Positions 1-7,400 of a DNA stretch of 42,058 bases are shown here, piece by piece; the stretch's first letter is position 1, and each line of letters starts with the position of its first letter. A program made the translations under genes and the position numbers. Source of the stretch: Rhodoferax sp. (GTDB lineage Bacteria; Pseudomonadota; Gammaproteobacteria; Burkholderiales; Burkholderiaceae_C); NCBI RefSeq assembly GCF_018063565.1, contig NZ_JAGPBB010000029.1, forward strand, positions 1 to 42,058. Reading direction: 5' to 3'. The notes beneath the pieces were generated by a model that was not told the DNA's origin, did no database searches, and worked only from the letters and a program-made list of their open reading frames with translations.

Positions 1-42
1 CCCCGACGATTTCTCGTAAGGGCTTGTTTTACTTGAGTTTTT

Positions 43-118
43 TGGCTCCTCGACCTGGGCTCGAACCAGGGACCTACGGATTAACAGTCCGGCGCTCTAC
101 CGACTGAGCTATCGAGGA
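43..118 (-). tRNA. tRNA-Asn (anticodon GTT)
   Basis: On the minus strand a 76-nt cloverleaf runs from TCCTCGA to the encoded CCA. The 7-bp acceptor stem is TCCTCGA/TCGAGGA, the anticodon loop is CTGTTAA with GTT at 34-36, and the T arm carries GGTTCGAGCC. Base for base it closely follows bacterial tRNA-Asn. It points away from the tRNA-Val and island that follow. Confidence 0.96.
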
Positions 119-263
119 ACAGCCTCAAATTATAAGATAGTTTTCCTATCAACAGCACTTGCGTCCAAGAAATTCAAGCCCTTCAGCGAATCAACTTTAC
201 GAATAGTGGCTCAAGAAAACCATGCCATAATACGCGAGTTAATTTGGGTCCGGTTGGGTTCGA

Positions 264-343
264 ATTTCGGGCGGTTAGCTCAGGGGTAGAGCACAGCATT
301 CACACTGCTGGGGTCGGAGGTTCGAAGCCTCCACCGCCCACCA
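264..343. repeat. 80-bp direct repeat, left (attL-like)
   Basis: Starts ATTTCGGGCGG and ends CGCCCACCA. It matches 7183-7262 without a mismatch by eye. The flanks diverge immediately on both sides, which defines the repeat. The repeat covers an entire tRNA gene plus 5 bases, unlike many islands that duplicate only the tRNA 3' end. Confidence 0.93.
269..343 (+). tRNA. tRNA-Val (anticodon CAC), left copy
   Basis: A 75-nt tRNA with acceptor stem GGGCGGT/ACCGCCC, anticodon stem CAGCA/TGCTG around the loop TTCACAC (anticodon CAC), and an encoded CCA. It is identical over its full length to the copy at 7188-7262. Upstream there is a CATAAT at 226-231 that could be a -10 element; I see no convincing -35. 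As the copy outside the island's 5' side, it is probably the one that kept the native chromosomal promoter (inference). Confidence 0.96.
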
Positions 344-364
344 CAAAGAATACCGTTCAAAATC

Positions 365-397
365 AAGGACTTATGGTTAAACCTAAGTCCTTTTTTT
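365..397 (+). terminator. Rho-independent terminator after left tRNA-Val
   Basis: A 9-bp stem AAGGACTTA/TAAGTCCTT (365-373 with 384-392) has a 10-nt loop and runs into seven T residues (391-397). It lies 22 nt past the tRNA CCA and would end tRNA-Val transcription before the island genes, which converge on it from the minus strand. Confidence 0.85.
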
Positions 398-422
398 ATT
401 ACCGAATTTAGTCGCGGTTTAG

Positions 423-445
423 TTCATGGACACACTATAAGCACA
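423..445. repeat. 23-bp direct repeat, left island end
   Basis: The 23-bp sequence beginning TTCATGGACACAC and ending TATAAGCACA is found exactly again, in the same orientation, at 7042-7064. It lies 3 bp past the stop codon of the YqaJ gene. The two copies sit just inside the two island ends, so they may be integrase or excisionase arm-type binding sites (inference). Confidence 0.88.
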
Positions 446-448
446 GTC

Positions 449-1330
449 CTACGAAGTCGTCACCCTCACCTCCTCCCGCAATCTCCCCCGATATTTCTCA
501 AGGTTGACCCCCTTGAGCTCAGGCACCCGCTTGTAGTCCACGTTCCCAGCCTTCCAGAACCGTGTCACCGACACCCCAGCGCCTTGCTCCTTGGGGTGCT
601 TAGCCAGCGCCACCAGCGCATCACGCGCTGTGGCAACCGCCTGATCTGCCAGATCAGCCGCACGCTTGGCATTGGCGAACGCCTCTGCAGCAGTTACCCA
701 GTCAGCGTCTTCGCGGACGGCCGTGTCCGCCTCGGTCAACGGTGGCGGTGTGTCAGTATCCAGATAGACCTGAAACTGATCCCAGCCGTCTTGGATGCGT
801 TGCGCCGCATGATCAATGGGCTCAATGGGCCTTAGCAGCCCTTGAACGCCATCAAACACGTACAGATGCGCCAGCCTAGCGCCCGACACCATCAGCTGGT
901 GCTGAACCTGAGCGGCGTAATGGTCCGGAACGTGACCGGCCTTCACCTGTTTCCATAGTTCTGACTCCTGACCTTTGTACGGACACTTGATCTCCACGAT
1001 CAGATCGCCCTCAAGCGTCATTCCATCCAGACTGGCTGAGTAACGGCCTCGCTGCAGAACCAGCGGTTGCATGATGTTGCCAGTCTCTGCTTCATACGCG
1101 GCTCGGGCAGTCGCCTCCATTTCGGTGCCATGCTGCATCGCAGCGGTTACCTTCGTCTCAGCCCGACCGATTTTCAGCAGCCACAGCTGATAGGGCGTCA
1201 TCCAGGGGCTGACTCCCAGCACCGCAGCCGTTTCGCTGGCATTGCGCATACCGAGCCGATAGTCAAGCCACTCCCGACTACCTTGGGCAAGTTCGATGAT
1301 GGTGGGTTGGGTTTGAATTGATTTGTTCAT
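449..1330 (-). CDS. YqaJ-family viral recombinase / alkaline exonuclease
   Basis: A 293-residue protein of the YqaJ branch of the PD-(D/E)XK nucleases, the family of lambda Exo-like 5'-3' exonucleases. The opening IIELAQGSREWLDYRLG and the ASETAAVLGVSPW block are typical. The active site is SLDGM (Asp102) followed by LIVEIKCP (Glu113, Lys115). Such enzymes resect double-stranded ends so that a partner protein can anneal the single strand. The partner here is probably the DUF1071 protein encoded just upstream at 1413-2072. The ATG start has AAAGGA about 9 nt before it. This is the last gene of the island's minus-strand series; its stop lies 3 bp from the 23-bp repeat. The C-terminal third (about 200-293) is less recognisable. 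Confidence 0.88.
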   Translation of the reverse strand: MNKSIQTQPTIIELAQGSREWLDYRLGMRNASETAAVLGVSPWMTPYQLWLLKIGRAETKVTAAMQHGTEMEATARAAYEAETGNIMQPLVLQRGRYSASLDGMTLEGDLIVEIKCPYKGQESELWKQVKAGHVPDHYAAQVQHQLMVSGARLAHLYVFDGVQGLLRPIEPIDHAAQRIQDGWDQFQVYLDTDTPPPLTEADTAVREDADWVTAAEAFANAKRAADLADQAVATARDALVALAKHPKEQGAGVSVTRFWKAGNVDYKRVPELKGVNLEKYRGRLREEVRVTTS

Positions 1331-1412
1331 GATAATTTTCCTTTGGGTTTTTGTCGGTTTTTGTCAGTGGATGGCCCCCGTTCGTTTGACGAAAGGTGGG
1401 CCGGTGGATGGT

Positions 1413-2072
1413 TCAAGCCGCCTTGCGGTGCTTCTCAAGACTGCGGATGACGCGGTCAAAGTTGGCGGTGGTGATGTCGCTCAGGGTGTTGATGCAGAAG
1501 TACGACAGCACGCGCTCCAGCGAGATGCCGACCTCGACGGCCAGCTTGTGGATATATGTCTGCTGTTCCCTGCTGATGTACTCAGGTGCGGGTCGACGCG
1601 AAACCGGCGTCCGATCCGGTCGCAGGCGGCTCGGCGCAGGCCAGTCGTCGGCAGGAGGTGGCGGATCGTTGGCAGCGTCAGCCATCGGTTGCGGCAGGTC
1701 TTCACCAGCGTAGATGTACAAGCCAAGACCATGCAAAGCGATGGCCTTGACCAGACAGCGCTGGATACTGGTGTTGATATCAAACGCCGTCGGCTCGGGG
1801 ATTGGACGGTTACGGCCGTCGAGCACCGGATGTATCTGGCTCAGGGTGACGCCCTGAACGGTGACCGCGACCTCAACAAACACCCCGGCCTCACACAGCA
1901 AGTAGGGCTTGCCGTCGAAGCGGCAGACATGCCAGGTGGCCGTTGGATCGGCCAGCCGAAGCTGTGCCACAGCGTACGGCCAGCTCAGGTACGAAAAACC
2001 TCCTTTCTTCTCGATGTGCTCAGACACGTTGATAGCGTTCAGGCGCGCGAAATAGTTGTCTTGATCAGACAT
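1413..2072 (-). CDS. DUF1071 single-strand annealing protein (Sak-like)
   Basis: A 219-residue protein. The first 130 residues match the DUF1071 family, proposed phage single-strand DNA annealing proteins: NYFARLNAINVSEHIEKK, GFSYLSWPYAVAQLR, then AFDINTSIQRCLVKAIALHG and GLYIYAGEDLP. A Pro-rich linker (about 135-165) leads to a small C-terminal helical part (EYISREQQTYIHKLAVEVG) of unknown role. I chose the ATG at 2072 because GGAG lies 7 nt upstream and the family begins there; a longer frame upstream to 2207 encodes nothing recognisable. It sits between radC and the YqaJ exonuclease gene and forms with the latter a likely two-component recombination module. Confidence 0.83.
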   Translation of the reverse strand: MSDQDNYFARLNAINVSEHIEKKGGFSYLSWPYAVAQLRLADPTATWHVCRFDGKPYLLCEAGVFVEVAVTVQGVTLSQIHPVLDGRNRPIPEPTAFDINTSIQRCLVKAIALHGLGLYIYAGEDLPQPMADAANDPPPPADDWPAPSRLRPDRTPVSRRPAPEYISREQQTYIHKLAVEVGISLERVLSYFCINTLSDITTANFDRVIRSLEKHRKAA

Positions 2073-2216
2073 GAAATCTCCAAGGGTTAGAAACGACAAC
2101 GCCCAGGCAAGCAAGCTCGACCGGGCGTCAGGGGAAACGGACGTGTGAGAAATAACCGGTACCGCGCACGTCCACGAACGCGGGTACGGCACCGACAGAA
2201 CCGACAAAAATCGGGG

Positions 2217-2663
2217 CTACAGCAACCCGGTCTCAGCGAAGCTCAGAACCTGACTGCGGGTCACGACCAGGTGATCCAGCACCCGCACGTCGACCAGCGC
2301 CAGCGCCTGTTTGAGCGTGCTGGTCAACAGCTCGTCGGCTCTGGACGGGGTCGCCGACCCAGACGGATGGTTGTGGGTGAGGATCACGGCACTTGCCTGA
2401 CAGGCCAGCGCCTCGATCACCACCTCACGGGGATACACCGAGGTCTGCGTCAAGGTGCCGCGAAACATCTCCTGGTAGGCGATCACTCGGTTTTGCACGT
2501 CAAGGAACAGGACAGCAAACACCTCGTGCGGGCGATCAGCCAGGCGCAGGCGAACAAAGTCGCGTGCCGCCTCAGGCGAAGCCAGGGCATCAGCCTCTCG
2601 CACTTGGCAGGCCAGGATCGACAGCGCCTGCTCCACCACTGGGTCACGGCAATAGGCATTCAT
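2217..2663 (-). CDS. radC: RadC-family JAMM/MPN+ domain protein
   Basis: A 148-residue protein of the RadC (YeeS-like) family found on many mobile elements. The metal-binding JAMM motif is complete: Glu47 upstream, then [14 protein letters not shown], giving H97-x-H99, seven residues, Ser107 and Asp110. It is shorter than chromosomal RadC (about 220 residues) because the N-terminal helix-hairpin-helix region is missing, as in island versions. The biochemical role of RadC is unsettled; the old claim of a DNA repair role was withdrawn. The start codon overlaps the stop of the ardC-like gene by 4 nt (ATGA), so the two are probably translationally coupled. Confidence 0.88.
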   Translation of the reverse strand: MNAYCRDPVVEQALSILACQVREADALASPEAARDFVRLRLADRPHEVFAVLFLDVQNRVIAYQEMFRGTLTQTSVYPREVVIEALACQASAVILTHNHPSGSATPSRADELLTSTLKQALALVDVRVLDHLVVTRSQVLSFAETGLL

Positions 2664-3385
2664 GCTGCCTCCAGCATCTGGGCAGCGGCAGGCTCCAGCG
2701 CCAGCGGTGCCAACAGGAAGTCAGCAGCCTTCTGCGCTTGAGACGCTGCAGTGAAGATCAGCCGCTTGTCGTTACGAAGGGCTTGCAGCCAGGATTCGAT
2801 GTAGCTGGCGTGCTGTAGTTCGCCCGCCAGACCGCAGTAGTCGGTCAGGAAGGCAGAGCCCATCTCCGCCACCAGTTCCTCGAAGGCATATGCTTCAATA
2901 TGCTGTCTTCCTAGCAGGGGGCGATCACACCGGCTGGGGTGTCCTGACCAGTGGGTCAGCTCATGCAGCGCGACCCGGCTGAAATCGGCAGAATTGCTGA
3001 AATCCCCCCGGCTGGGCAGCTGGATAAGGTCGCTAGACGGGTTATAGAAGGCCCTGGAGCCTCCGTATCGGATGGTGGCACCTGAGGTGGCCAGAATAGC
3101 CTCTGCGGCCTCACAAGCCTGCCATTCATAGACCGGTTTTTGGGCCGGAATCAGGGCTTCGGGCAGGCCATCAATCTGGGCTGCGTTAAATACTGTGAAA
3201 CTGCGAATCAGCGGGATGACCCGGCGGTCAGACTCCGGCTGATCAGCGGAATCTGCACCAAATTCGTGCATTTTGAAGAAGACGACTTCGGTGCCCGACT
3301 CGCCCCGGCGGACCTGGGCACCCAGAGCTCTGGCTTGGGTGTAGGTCATCCAGCGGTTCAGCGGGTATCCACCACTGAAAACCAA
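2660..3385 (-). CDS. ArdC-like zincin metallopeptidase domain protein, 5'-truncated
   Basis: A 241-residue reading frame resembling ArdC antirestriction proteins, which combine an N-terminal ssDNA-binding domain with a zincin protease domain. The protease part is intact: HELTHWSGH (H141, E142, H145) and [17 protein letters not shown]. Similarity begins abruptly at [18 protein letters not shown], a segment normally found some 60 residues into ArdC. A TGA lies in frame three codons before the only available start, a TTG at 3385; the next ATG is at 3349. The missing 5' part appears to have been lost where the frame meets the broken hsdS gene, which overlaps it by 28 nt. It may be a pseudogene, or a protease-only protein coupled to radC. 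The zinc site is visible; the function is inferred. Confidence 0.72.
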   Translation of the reverse strand: MVFSGGYPLNRWMTYTQARALGAQVRRGESGTEVVFFKMHEFGADSADQPESDRRVIPLIRSFTVFNAAQIDGLPEALIPAQKPVYEWQACEAAEAILATSGATIRYGGSRAFYNPSSDLIQLPSRGDFSNSADFSRVALHELTHWSGHPSRCDRPLLGRQHIEAYAFEELVAEMGSAFLTDYCGLAGELQHASYIESWLQALRNDKRLIFTAASQAQKAADFLLAPLALEPAAAQMLEAA

Positions 3386-4224
3386 GGAATCTCACCGCCC
3401 CAGAAATCAGGGTTCGATGTTTTCGGCGTGCCGCCGCCAATGATTTGGATCGTTTCACGAAACGACTGTACCCGCCACCCCCTCGGAACCAAACCCAGCT
3501 CCGACTCCTCCAGCCAATCAGGAAACAACGCCGCCGTGACCGCGTCCATGCCTTCGGGGATGCGGCCTTCCATCTTGGCGCGCACGGGGTCGAAATCGAC
3601 AAACCACGACTTGAACAGCGCCTGGGCGATGGCTTCCAGCGTGGCGTTGGATTCGCGCAGCAGGGTGATGCGACTTGTCAACGCTTCTGAAACGCTAGAA
3701 ACCCATTTGATCTCCGCAGCCGTTGGCAGTGGTATGGGCAGACTTCGTATGTCTTTCAGATTCAGAGTCTTCTGAACCGTTGTGTTCAAGACTGCATCAA
3801 TCAGGTGTCGGCCCGCTGTGCTTTCAAGCACCGCCTTCAGGTACGTGCGAAGACTGGTGTCTTTCAGCCTGATGACAGCAATTGCCCGAGCTGGATTCCA
3901 TCCTTTCATTTCAGGTGTAACCACGACGCATTCACCAGGATTGCCCACAAGTGTGATGAGCAACTCATCCCCGTTCAATTTCGTGCGTCTATGTTCTTCA
4001 TCGGTCGCCGCCGATATGCAATAACTTGGTCTTGTCGCTGCACCGTCCTTGATATCGCCGACCTTTAGCAACGGCGTGCCCCCTGGCGTGTCTGGGCCCG
4101 GATACATGACACCAACAGCAATGCTCTTACTATCCCGAAAAAGTGATTCAAATGGCTCAATTGCCCATTCGGCAGGCAACTGACCGCCAGCGCTTTCCCA
4201 GAGTTTCCGAAGCTCAAAACTCAT
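3358..4224 (-). CDS. hsdS: Type I restriction specificity subunit HsdS, C-terminally truncated
   Basis: A 288-residue protein; complete HsdS has two target recognition domains and about 400-450 residues. The first domain (about 15-180, ending [17 protein letters not shown]) and the conserved helical spacer ([20 protein letters not shown], then [14 protein letters not shown]) are present. The second domain begins normally at [20 protein letters not shown] and stops after WFSVVDTR. The frame ends inside what becomes ardC-like sequence, so the missing half was lost by a deletion or recombination, not by a point mutation. The ATG overlaps the hsdM stop by 11 nt. Half-size HsdS proteins can sometimes dimerise and still give specificity, so residual methyltransferase function is possible but unproven. 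Confidence 0.85.
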   Translation of the reverse strand: MSFELRKLWESAGGQLPAEWAIEPFESLFRDSKSIAVGVMYPGPDTPGGTPLLKVGDIKDGAATRPSYCISAATDEEHRRTKLNGDELLITLVGNPGECVVVTPEMKGWNPARAIAVIRLKDTSLRTYLKAVLESTAGRHLIDAVLNTTVQKTLNLKDIRSLPIPLPTAAEIKWVSSVSEALTSRITLLRESNATLEAIAQALFKSWFVDFDPVRAKMEGRIPEGMDAVTAALFPDWLEESELGLVPRGWRVQSFRETIQIIGGGTPKTSNPDFWGGEIPWFSVVDTR

Positions 4225-5755
4225 ACCCCAGCCCCCCCAGCTTCTGCCGGATTAACTGGTCAAGCTCCGCGCCCTTTGCCATCTGCTCACCCAACTTCTC
4301 AGTAAGCTGTTGCATCTTGGTGGCGAAGTCTTCGTCGTTGTCTTCAACCTCTTCCGCACCAACATAGCGGCCAGGGGTCAAGACGTGGCCGTGCTGCGCG
4401 ATCTCGGCCAGCTTGACGCTGCGGCAGAAGCCTGCGATGTCCTGGTACGCACCAGCGCCAGCTTCACCGCGCCAAGCCGATACGGTGTCAGCGATTCGGC
4501 TGATGACTTCATCGGTGAACTCGCATTGCACCCGGCTGATCATGCTGCCAAGCTTGCGCGCATCGACAAAAAGCACTTCGCCCTTGCGGACAGCCTTTTG
4601 CTTGGTCAGGAACCACAGGCAGGCCGGAATCTGCGTGTTGAAGAACAACTGGCCCGGCAGCGCGATCATCACCTCGACCACATCGGCTTCAACCATCGCA
4701 GCGCGAATCTCGCCTTCGCTGTTCTGGCTGGAACTCATGGAACCGTTCGCCAGCACGATACCGGCACGGCCCGTGGGCTTGAGGTGGAACAGCATATGCT
4801 GCAACCACGCATAGTTGGCGTTGCCAGCCGGTGGGTCGCCATAAACCCAGCGCGGGTCGCCGGTCAGGCTGCCGTGCCACCAGTCGCTGATATTGAACGG
4901 CGGGTTCGCCAGAATGAAGTCGGCGCGCAGGTCAGGATGCTGGTTGCGGGTGAATGTGTCGGCTGGTTCACGACCGAGGTTGGGTTCGATGCCCCGAATA
5001 GCGAGATTCATCGCCGCCAAGCGCCATGTGGTCGGGTTGGCCTCTTGCCCGTAGATCGACACGTCACCGATCTTGCCGCCATGCGCTTCAATGAACCGCT
5101 CGGACTGAACAAACATTCCGCCTGAACCGCAGCAGGGGTCATAAACCTTGCCGGTATGGGGATTGAGGACGGCCACCAGGGTCTTGACAATGCTGGCCGG
5201 GGTGTAGAACTGCCCGCCACGTTTGCCCTCGGCGCTGGCGAACATCCCAAGGAAAGACTCCAGGCGACGCAACAAACGCACAAGATCAAGCACAATCGGA
5301 TCAATCGGTAGTGGACCTGACGCAGGTGCCAAGCGCCGACGCAACTGGTGTGCCGTCAGACCGCTCAAAGTCTCCTGCAACTCAGGGGATGTGAGGACTG
5401 CATCAAGGTCAAACAGAACTCTATGCCGCCCTGTCTTGGCAATGGCATCCGCAAACAAGATTTGACCAGCTGCCTTGTGTGTTTGAATCGTCTGCCAAGT
5501 CTTCCTAAGAACTTCAACTTTGGCACGAAAGTCGAGCAGCGCATCGATACTTGGCTGAACTGTCCGCATTAAACCCATCACGGTGGCGTAGTCGCCCCAG
5601 ACTTCTTGAATCTTGTTCAGTTTCCAATTCAGTCCGTCCAAGGCAGTGGGGTCCACGACCTTGTAGTGCAAGGCTCTGATCGAAAGGTCAATTGCAGACC
5701 GGTGATCAATTGGCGCGGATGGATCGTCGTCGCTGACCAATAGATTGGTGATCAT
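4214..5755 (-). CDS. hsdM: Type I restriction-modification DNA methyltransferase HsdM
   Basis: A 513-residue N6-adenine methyltransferase. SAM-binding motif I is [12 protein letters not shown] (D206 onward) and catalytic motif IV is NPPF at 284-287, preceded by RADFILA; the [10 protein letters not shown] block before motif I is also typical. The first 165 residues do not contain the usual HsdM helical-bundle signature (the LWxxADKLRG...GLIFLKYIS type) and I do not recognise them. The ATG overlaps the integrase stop (ATGA) and the 3' end overlaps hsdS, so int, hsdM and hsdS read as one transcript. No hsdR is present in the island, so it would be modification-only unless a nuclease subunit lies elsewhere. 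Confidence 0.88.
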   Translation of the reverse strand: MITNLLVSDDDPSAPIDHRSAIDLSIRALHYKVVDPTALDGLNWKLNKIQEVWGDYATVMGLMRTVQPSIDALLDFRAKVEVLRKTWQTIQTHKAAGQILFADAIAKTGRHRVLFDLDAVLTSPELQETLSGLTAHQLRRRLAPASGPLPIDPIVLDLVRLLRRLESFLGMFASAEGKRGGQFYTPASIVKTLVAVLNPHTGKVYDPCCGSGGMFVQSERFIEAHGGKIGDVSIYGQEANPTTWRLAAMNLAIRGIEPNLGREPADTFTRNQHPDLRADFILANPPFNISDWWHGSLTGDPRWVYGDPPAGNANYAWLQHMLFHLKPTGRAGIVLANGSMSSSQNSEGEIRAAMVEADVVEVMIALPGQLFFNTQIPACLWFLTKQKAVRKGEVLFVDARKLGSMISRVQCEFTDEVISRIADTVSAWRGEAGAGAYQDIAGFCRSVKLAEIAQHGHVLTPGRYVGAEEVEDNDEDFATKMQQLTEKLGEQMAKGAELDQLIRQKLGGLGYEF

Positions 5756-6993
5756 GATGATGCCCTTACCAGCTTCTCCACCGCTGTTGCCTTGTGCTCT
5801 GGCGCCAGGTGGGCATAGCGCAGTGTCATCTTTAGGTCAGCGTGCCCCAGCAACTCGCGCACAGTATTTAGGTCAACGCCCGCCATAACCAGTCGGCTGG
5901 CGAAGTCGTGACGCATATCGTGCCATCGGAATGACTCTATGCCAGCTTGCTTGAGCAGTTTCGCCCAGGCGGTCTTCACGTCGACGATTTTCTTACCTGT
6001 TGCGCCGGGAAACACCAGCACGTTGTTTTCAGGCGACTGCTGACGCCATTGCTTCAACGCGGTGAGCGCATCGGTGTTGAGCGGAATGTGGCGAGTCTTA
6101 CCGCTTTTGGCATTGATGCCCTTGATGGAAAGCTGCTGTGCTGGCAGGTTGACATCCGTCCAGCTCAGAGACAACAACTCGCCTTGGCGCAGGCCGGTAT
6201 TCAGGGAGACGATGACGGCGGGCTGCAGATGGTCGTAGAAAGCTTGGCCATCGAGGCTGGGCAGTTCGGGGTAGTCACGCGCGCGGCGCCAGCCGTTGGC
6301 GTTGGCGCGTTCGGCGCGCTTGGTGATTTCGCGCTGGTCCAACGCAGCGAACAGCGCTTGGCGCTCGGCATCACTCAAATAGCGCACGATGCCGTCAGTA
6401 TCCACTTTCGTGGGTTTGACCTTGGACAACGGGTGCTGCTCCAGAAAGCCCCACTCCACCGCTTTGGAAAGAGCTGCCTTGAGGGCAGCCAGGTCGCGGT
6501 TGACCGTGGTTGACTTAGCTGGCCTGACAGGATGGTTCAAGCGCTGCTGTCGCCATTTTTCGATGGTCAGGGCGTTCAGTTCAGACAGGGGCCTGTCGAG
6601 TTGAAGATCAAAGTTTTTGCGAATCCGGGCGAGATTGGTGACGGCAGCCTTGCGGTGGGTGGTGACCCACGGTGCAAAATCATCCGTGATGAACTTGCCC
6701 AGCGTCTTGGCAACCTTGACCGGTTGGCGATCATCAAGTGGGTTGGTGCCCAAATTGATGCCGGCCAGCATGGACTTGGCAGCATCGCGAGCCTGTGCCG
6801 GGGTGAATTCAGTCGTTCGGCCTATCACCATGCGCGTTTGCTTGCCGCGCAGGCGGTAACGCACGTAATACGACATTACCCCGGAGGGCTGGACGCGTAA
6901 GCCGAAGCCTTTCAGGTCGGTGTCGTTGACTTCAAACGGTGCTGAAGTGGGCTTGATCGTGCCAAGCAACGTGTTGTTGATTTTCCCGTTCAC
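5752..6993 (-). CDS. Tyrosine-type site-specific integrase
   Basis: A 413-residue tyrosine recombinase of the P4/phage class. An arm-binding DUF4102-like domain occupies about 10-95 ([19 protein letters not shown]), a core-binding SAM-like domain about 100-190, and the catalytic domain the rest. Catalytic residues are all visible: Arg269 (NTGLRQGEL), Lys299 (SGKTRHIPL), His358 and Arg361 ([12 protein letters not shown]), His384 (LLGHADL) and the nucleophile Tyr393 (TLRYAHL). A segment at about 215-250 looks like an insertion before the catalytic Arg. The gene lies beside the right tRNA-Val repeat, its expected target. It overlaps hsdM by 4 nt. Confidence 0.95.
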   Translation of the reverse strand: MNGKINNTLLGTIKPTSAPFEVNDTDLKGFGLRVQPSGVMSYYVRYRLRGKQTRMVIGRTTEFTPAQARDAAKSMLAGINLGTNPLDDRQPVKVAKTLGKFITDDFAPWVTTHRKAAVTNLARIRKNFDLQLDRPLSELNALTIEKWRQQRLNHPVRPAKSTTVNRDLAALKAALSKAVEWGFLEQHPLSKVKPTKVDTDGIVRYLSDAERQALFAALDQREITKRAERANANGWRRARDYPELPSLDGQAFYDHLQPAVIVSLNTGLRQGELLSLSWTDVNLPAQQLSIKGINAKSGKTRHIPLNTDALTALKQWRQQSPENNVLVFPGATGKKIVDVKTAWAKLLKQAGIESFRWHDMRHDFASRLVMAGVDLNTVRELLGHADLKMTLRYAHLAPEHKATAVEKLVRASS

Positions 6994-7041
6994 GAAAGTG
7001 TGACCTTTGCATTAATGGAATCGTTAACTGCAATGTGTGAA

Positions 7042-7064
7042 TTCATGGACACACTATAAGCACA
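7042..7064. repeat. 23-bp direct repeat, right island end
   Basis: Exact copy of 423-445 in the same orientation, in the 194-bp gap between the integrase start and the right tRNA-Val. It may serve integration or excision, or overlap the integrase promoter. Confidence 0.88.
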
Positions 7065-7136
7065 AACTGAATCCACCGCAATGAACTCTAGTGAACGGTG
7101 TTGCTATTTCAAATCGGAAATTAGACTGTTGTTTTT

Positions 7137-7189
7137 ATTAGATATTTTTCTAATTTTTGTTCATTCTGGTTCATTCTCATTCATTTCGG
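7137..7189. repeat. Inverted repeat and three 10-bp tandem repeats beside the right att site
   Basis: ATTAGA/TCTAAT flank a 6-nt AT spacer (7137-7154). They are followed by three back-to-back 10-mers, TTCATTCTGG, TTCATTCTCA and TTCATTTCGG (7160-7189), the last running into the tRNA. The AT-rich character and position suggest recombination-protein binding sites. The remainder of the 6994-7187 gap shows nothing else I can name. Confidence 0.55.
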
Positions 7190-7262
7190 GCGGTTAGCTC
7201 AGGGGTAGAGCACAGCATTCACACTGCTGGGGTCGGAGGTTCGAAGCCTCCACCGCCCACCA
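7183..7262. repeat. 80-bp direct repeat, right (attR-like)
   Basis: Perfect copy of 264-343, containing a complete tRNA-Val(CAC). It marks the right boundary of the island; chromosomal DNA with ppiD follows. Confidence 0.93.
7188..7262 (+). tRNA. tRNA-Val (anticodon CAC), right copy
   Basis: Identical to the tRNA at 269-343, including the CCA. Both copies look structurally intact and each is followed by its own terminator, so the integration has apparently left two usable genes, provided the AT-rich sequence upstream of this copy acts as a promoter (not shown). Confidence 0.96.
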
Positions 7263-7278
7263 ACTTGGCTTCAAATGT

Positions 7279-7308
7279 AAGCGTTGCATATGGCAGCGCT
7301 TTTTTTTT
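7279..7308 (+). terminator. Rho-independent terminator after right tRNA-Val
   Basis: Stem AAGCGTTGC/GCAGCGCTT (7279-7287 with 7293-7301, one G-T pair), 5-nt loop, then a T run to 7308. It lies 17 nt past the tRNA CCA. The region to 7400 holds nothing else. Confidence 0.8.
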
Positions 7309-7400
7309 CGCCAATGGCACTTTACGCTGTCAGCATGGAGTTGGCAAACGACCAAAATGTGCGTTCGTTCAACCACCGCCCGTTCAGTCGCTGCGCAAAG

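Larger units (their letters stand above)
264..7262. mobile_element. tRNA-Val-flanked integrative island (remnant)
   Basis: An island of about 6.8 kb lies between two perfect 80-bp repeats that contain a whole tRNA-Val(CAC). Its minus-strand gene order is integrase, hsdM, truncated hsdS, truncated ardC, radC, DUF1071 annealing protein, YqaJ exonuclease. The integrase is next to the right repeat, the usual layout of tRNA-targeted elements. It has no conjugation, replication or phage structural genes. It is therefore either a satellite-like element or the remnant of a larger one, and the hsdS/ardC junction supports the latter. Coordinates include both repeats. Confidence 0.85.

Noticed and set aside
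1323-2090. 255-codon plus-strand open frame
   Set aside because: Antisense to the DUF1071 gene, which has clear family motifs and a ribosome site.
7160-7189. Possible CRISPR-like repeat
   Set aside because: Only three imperfect 10-bp units with no spacers and no cas genes; better read as protein binding sites at the island end.
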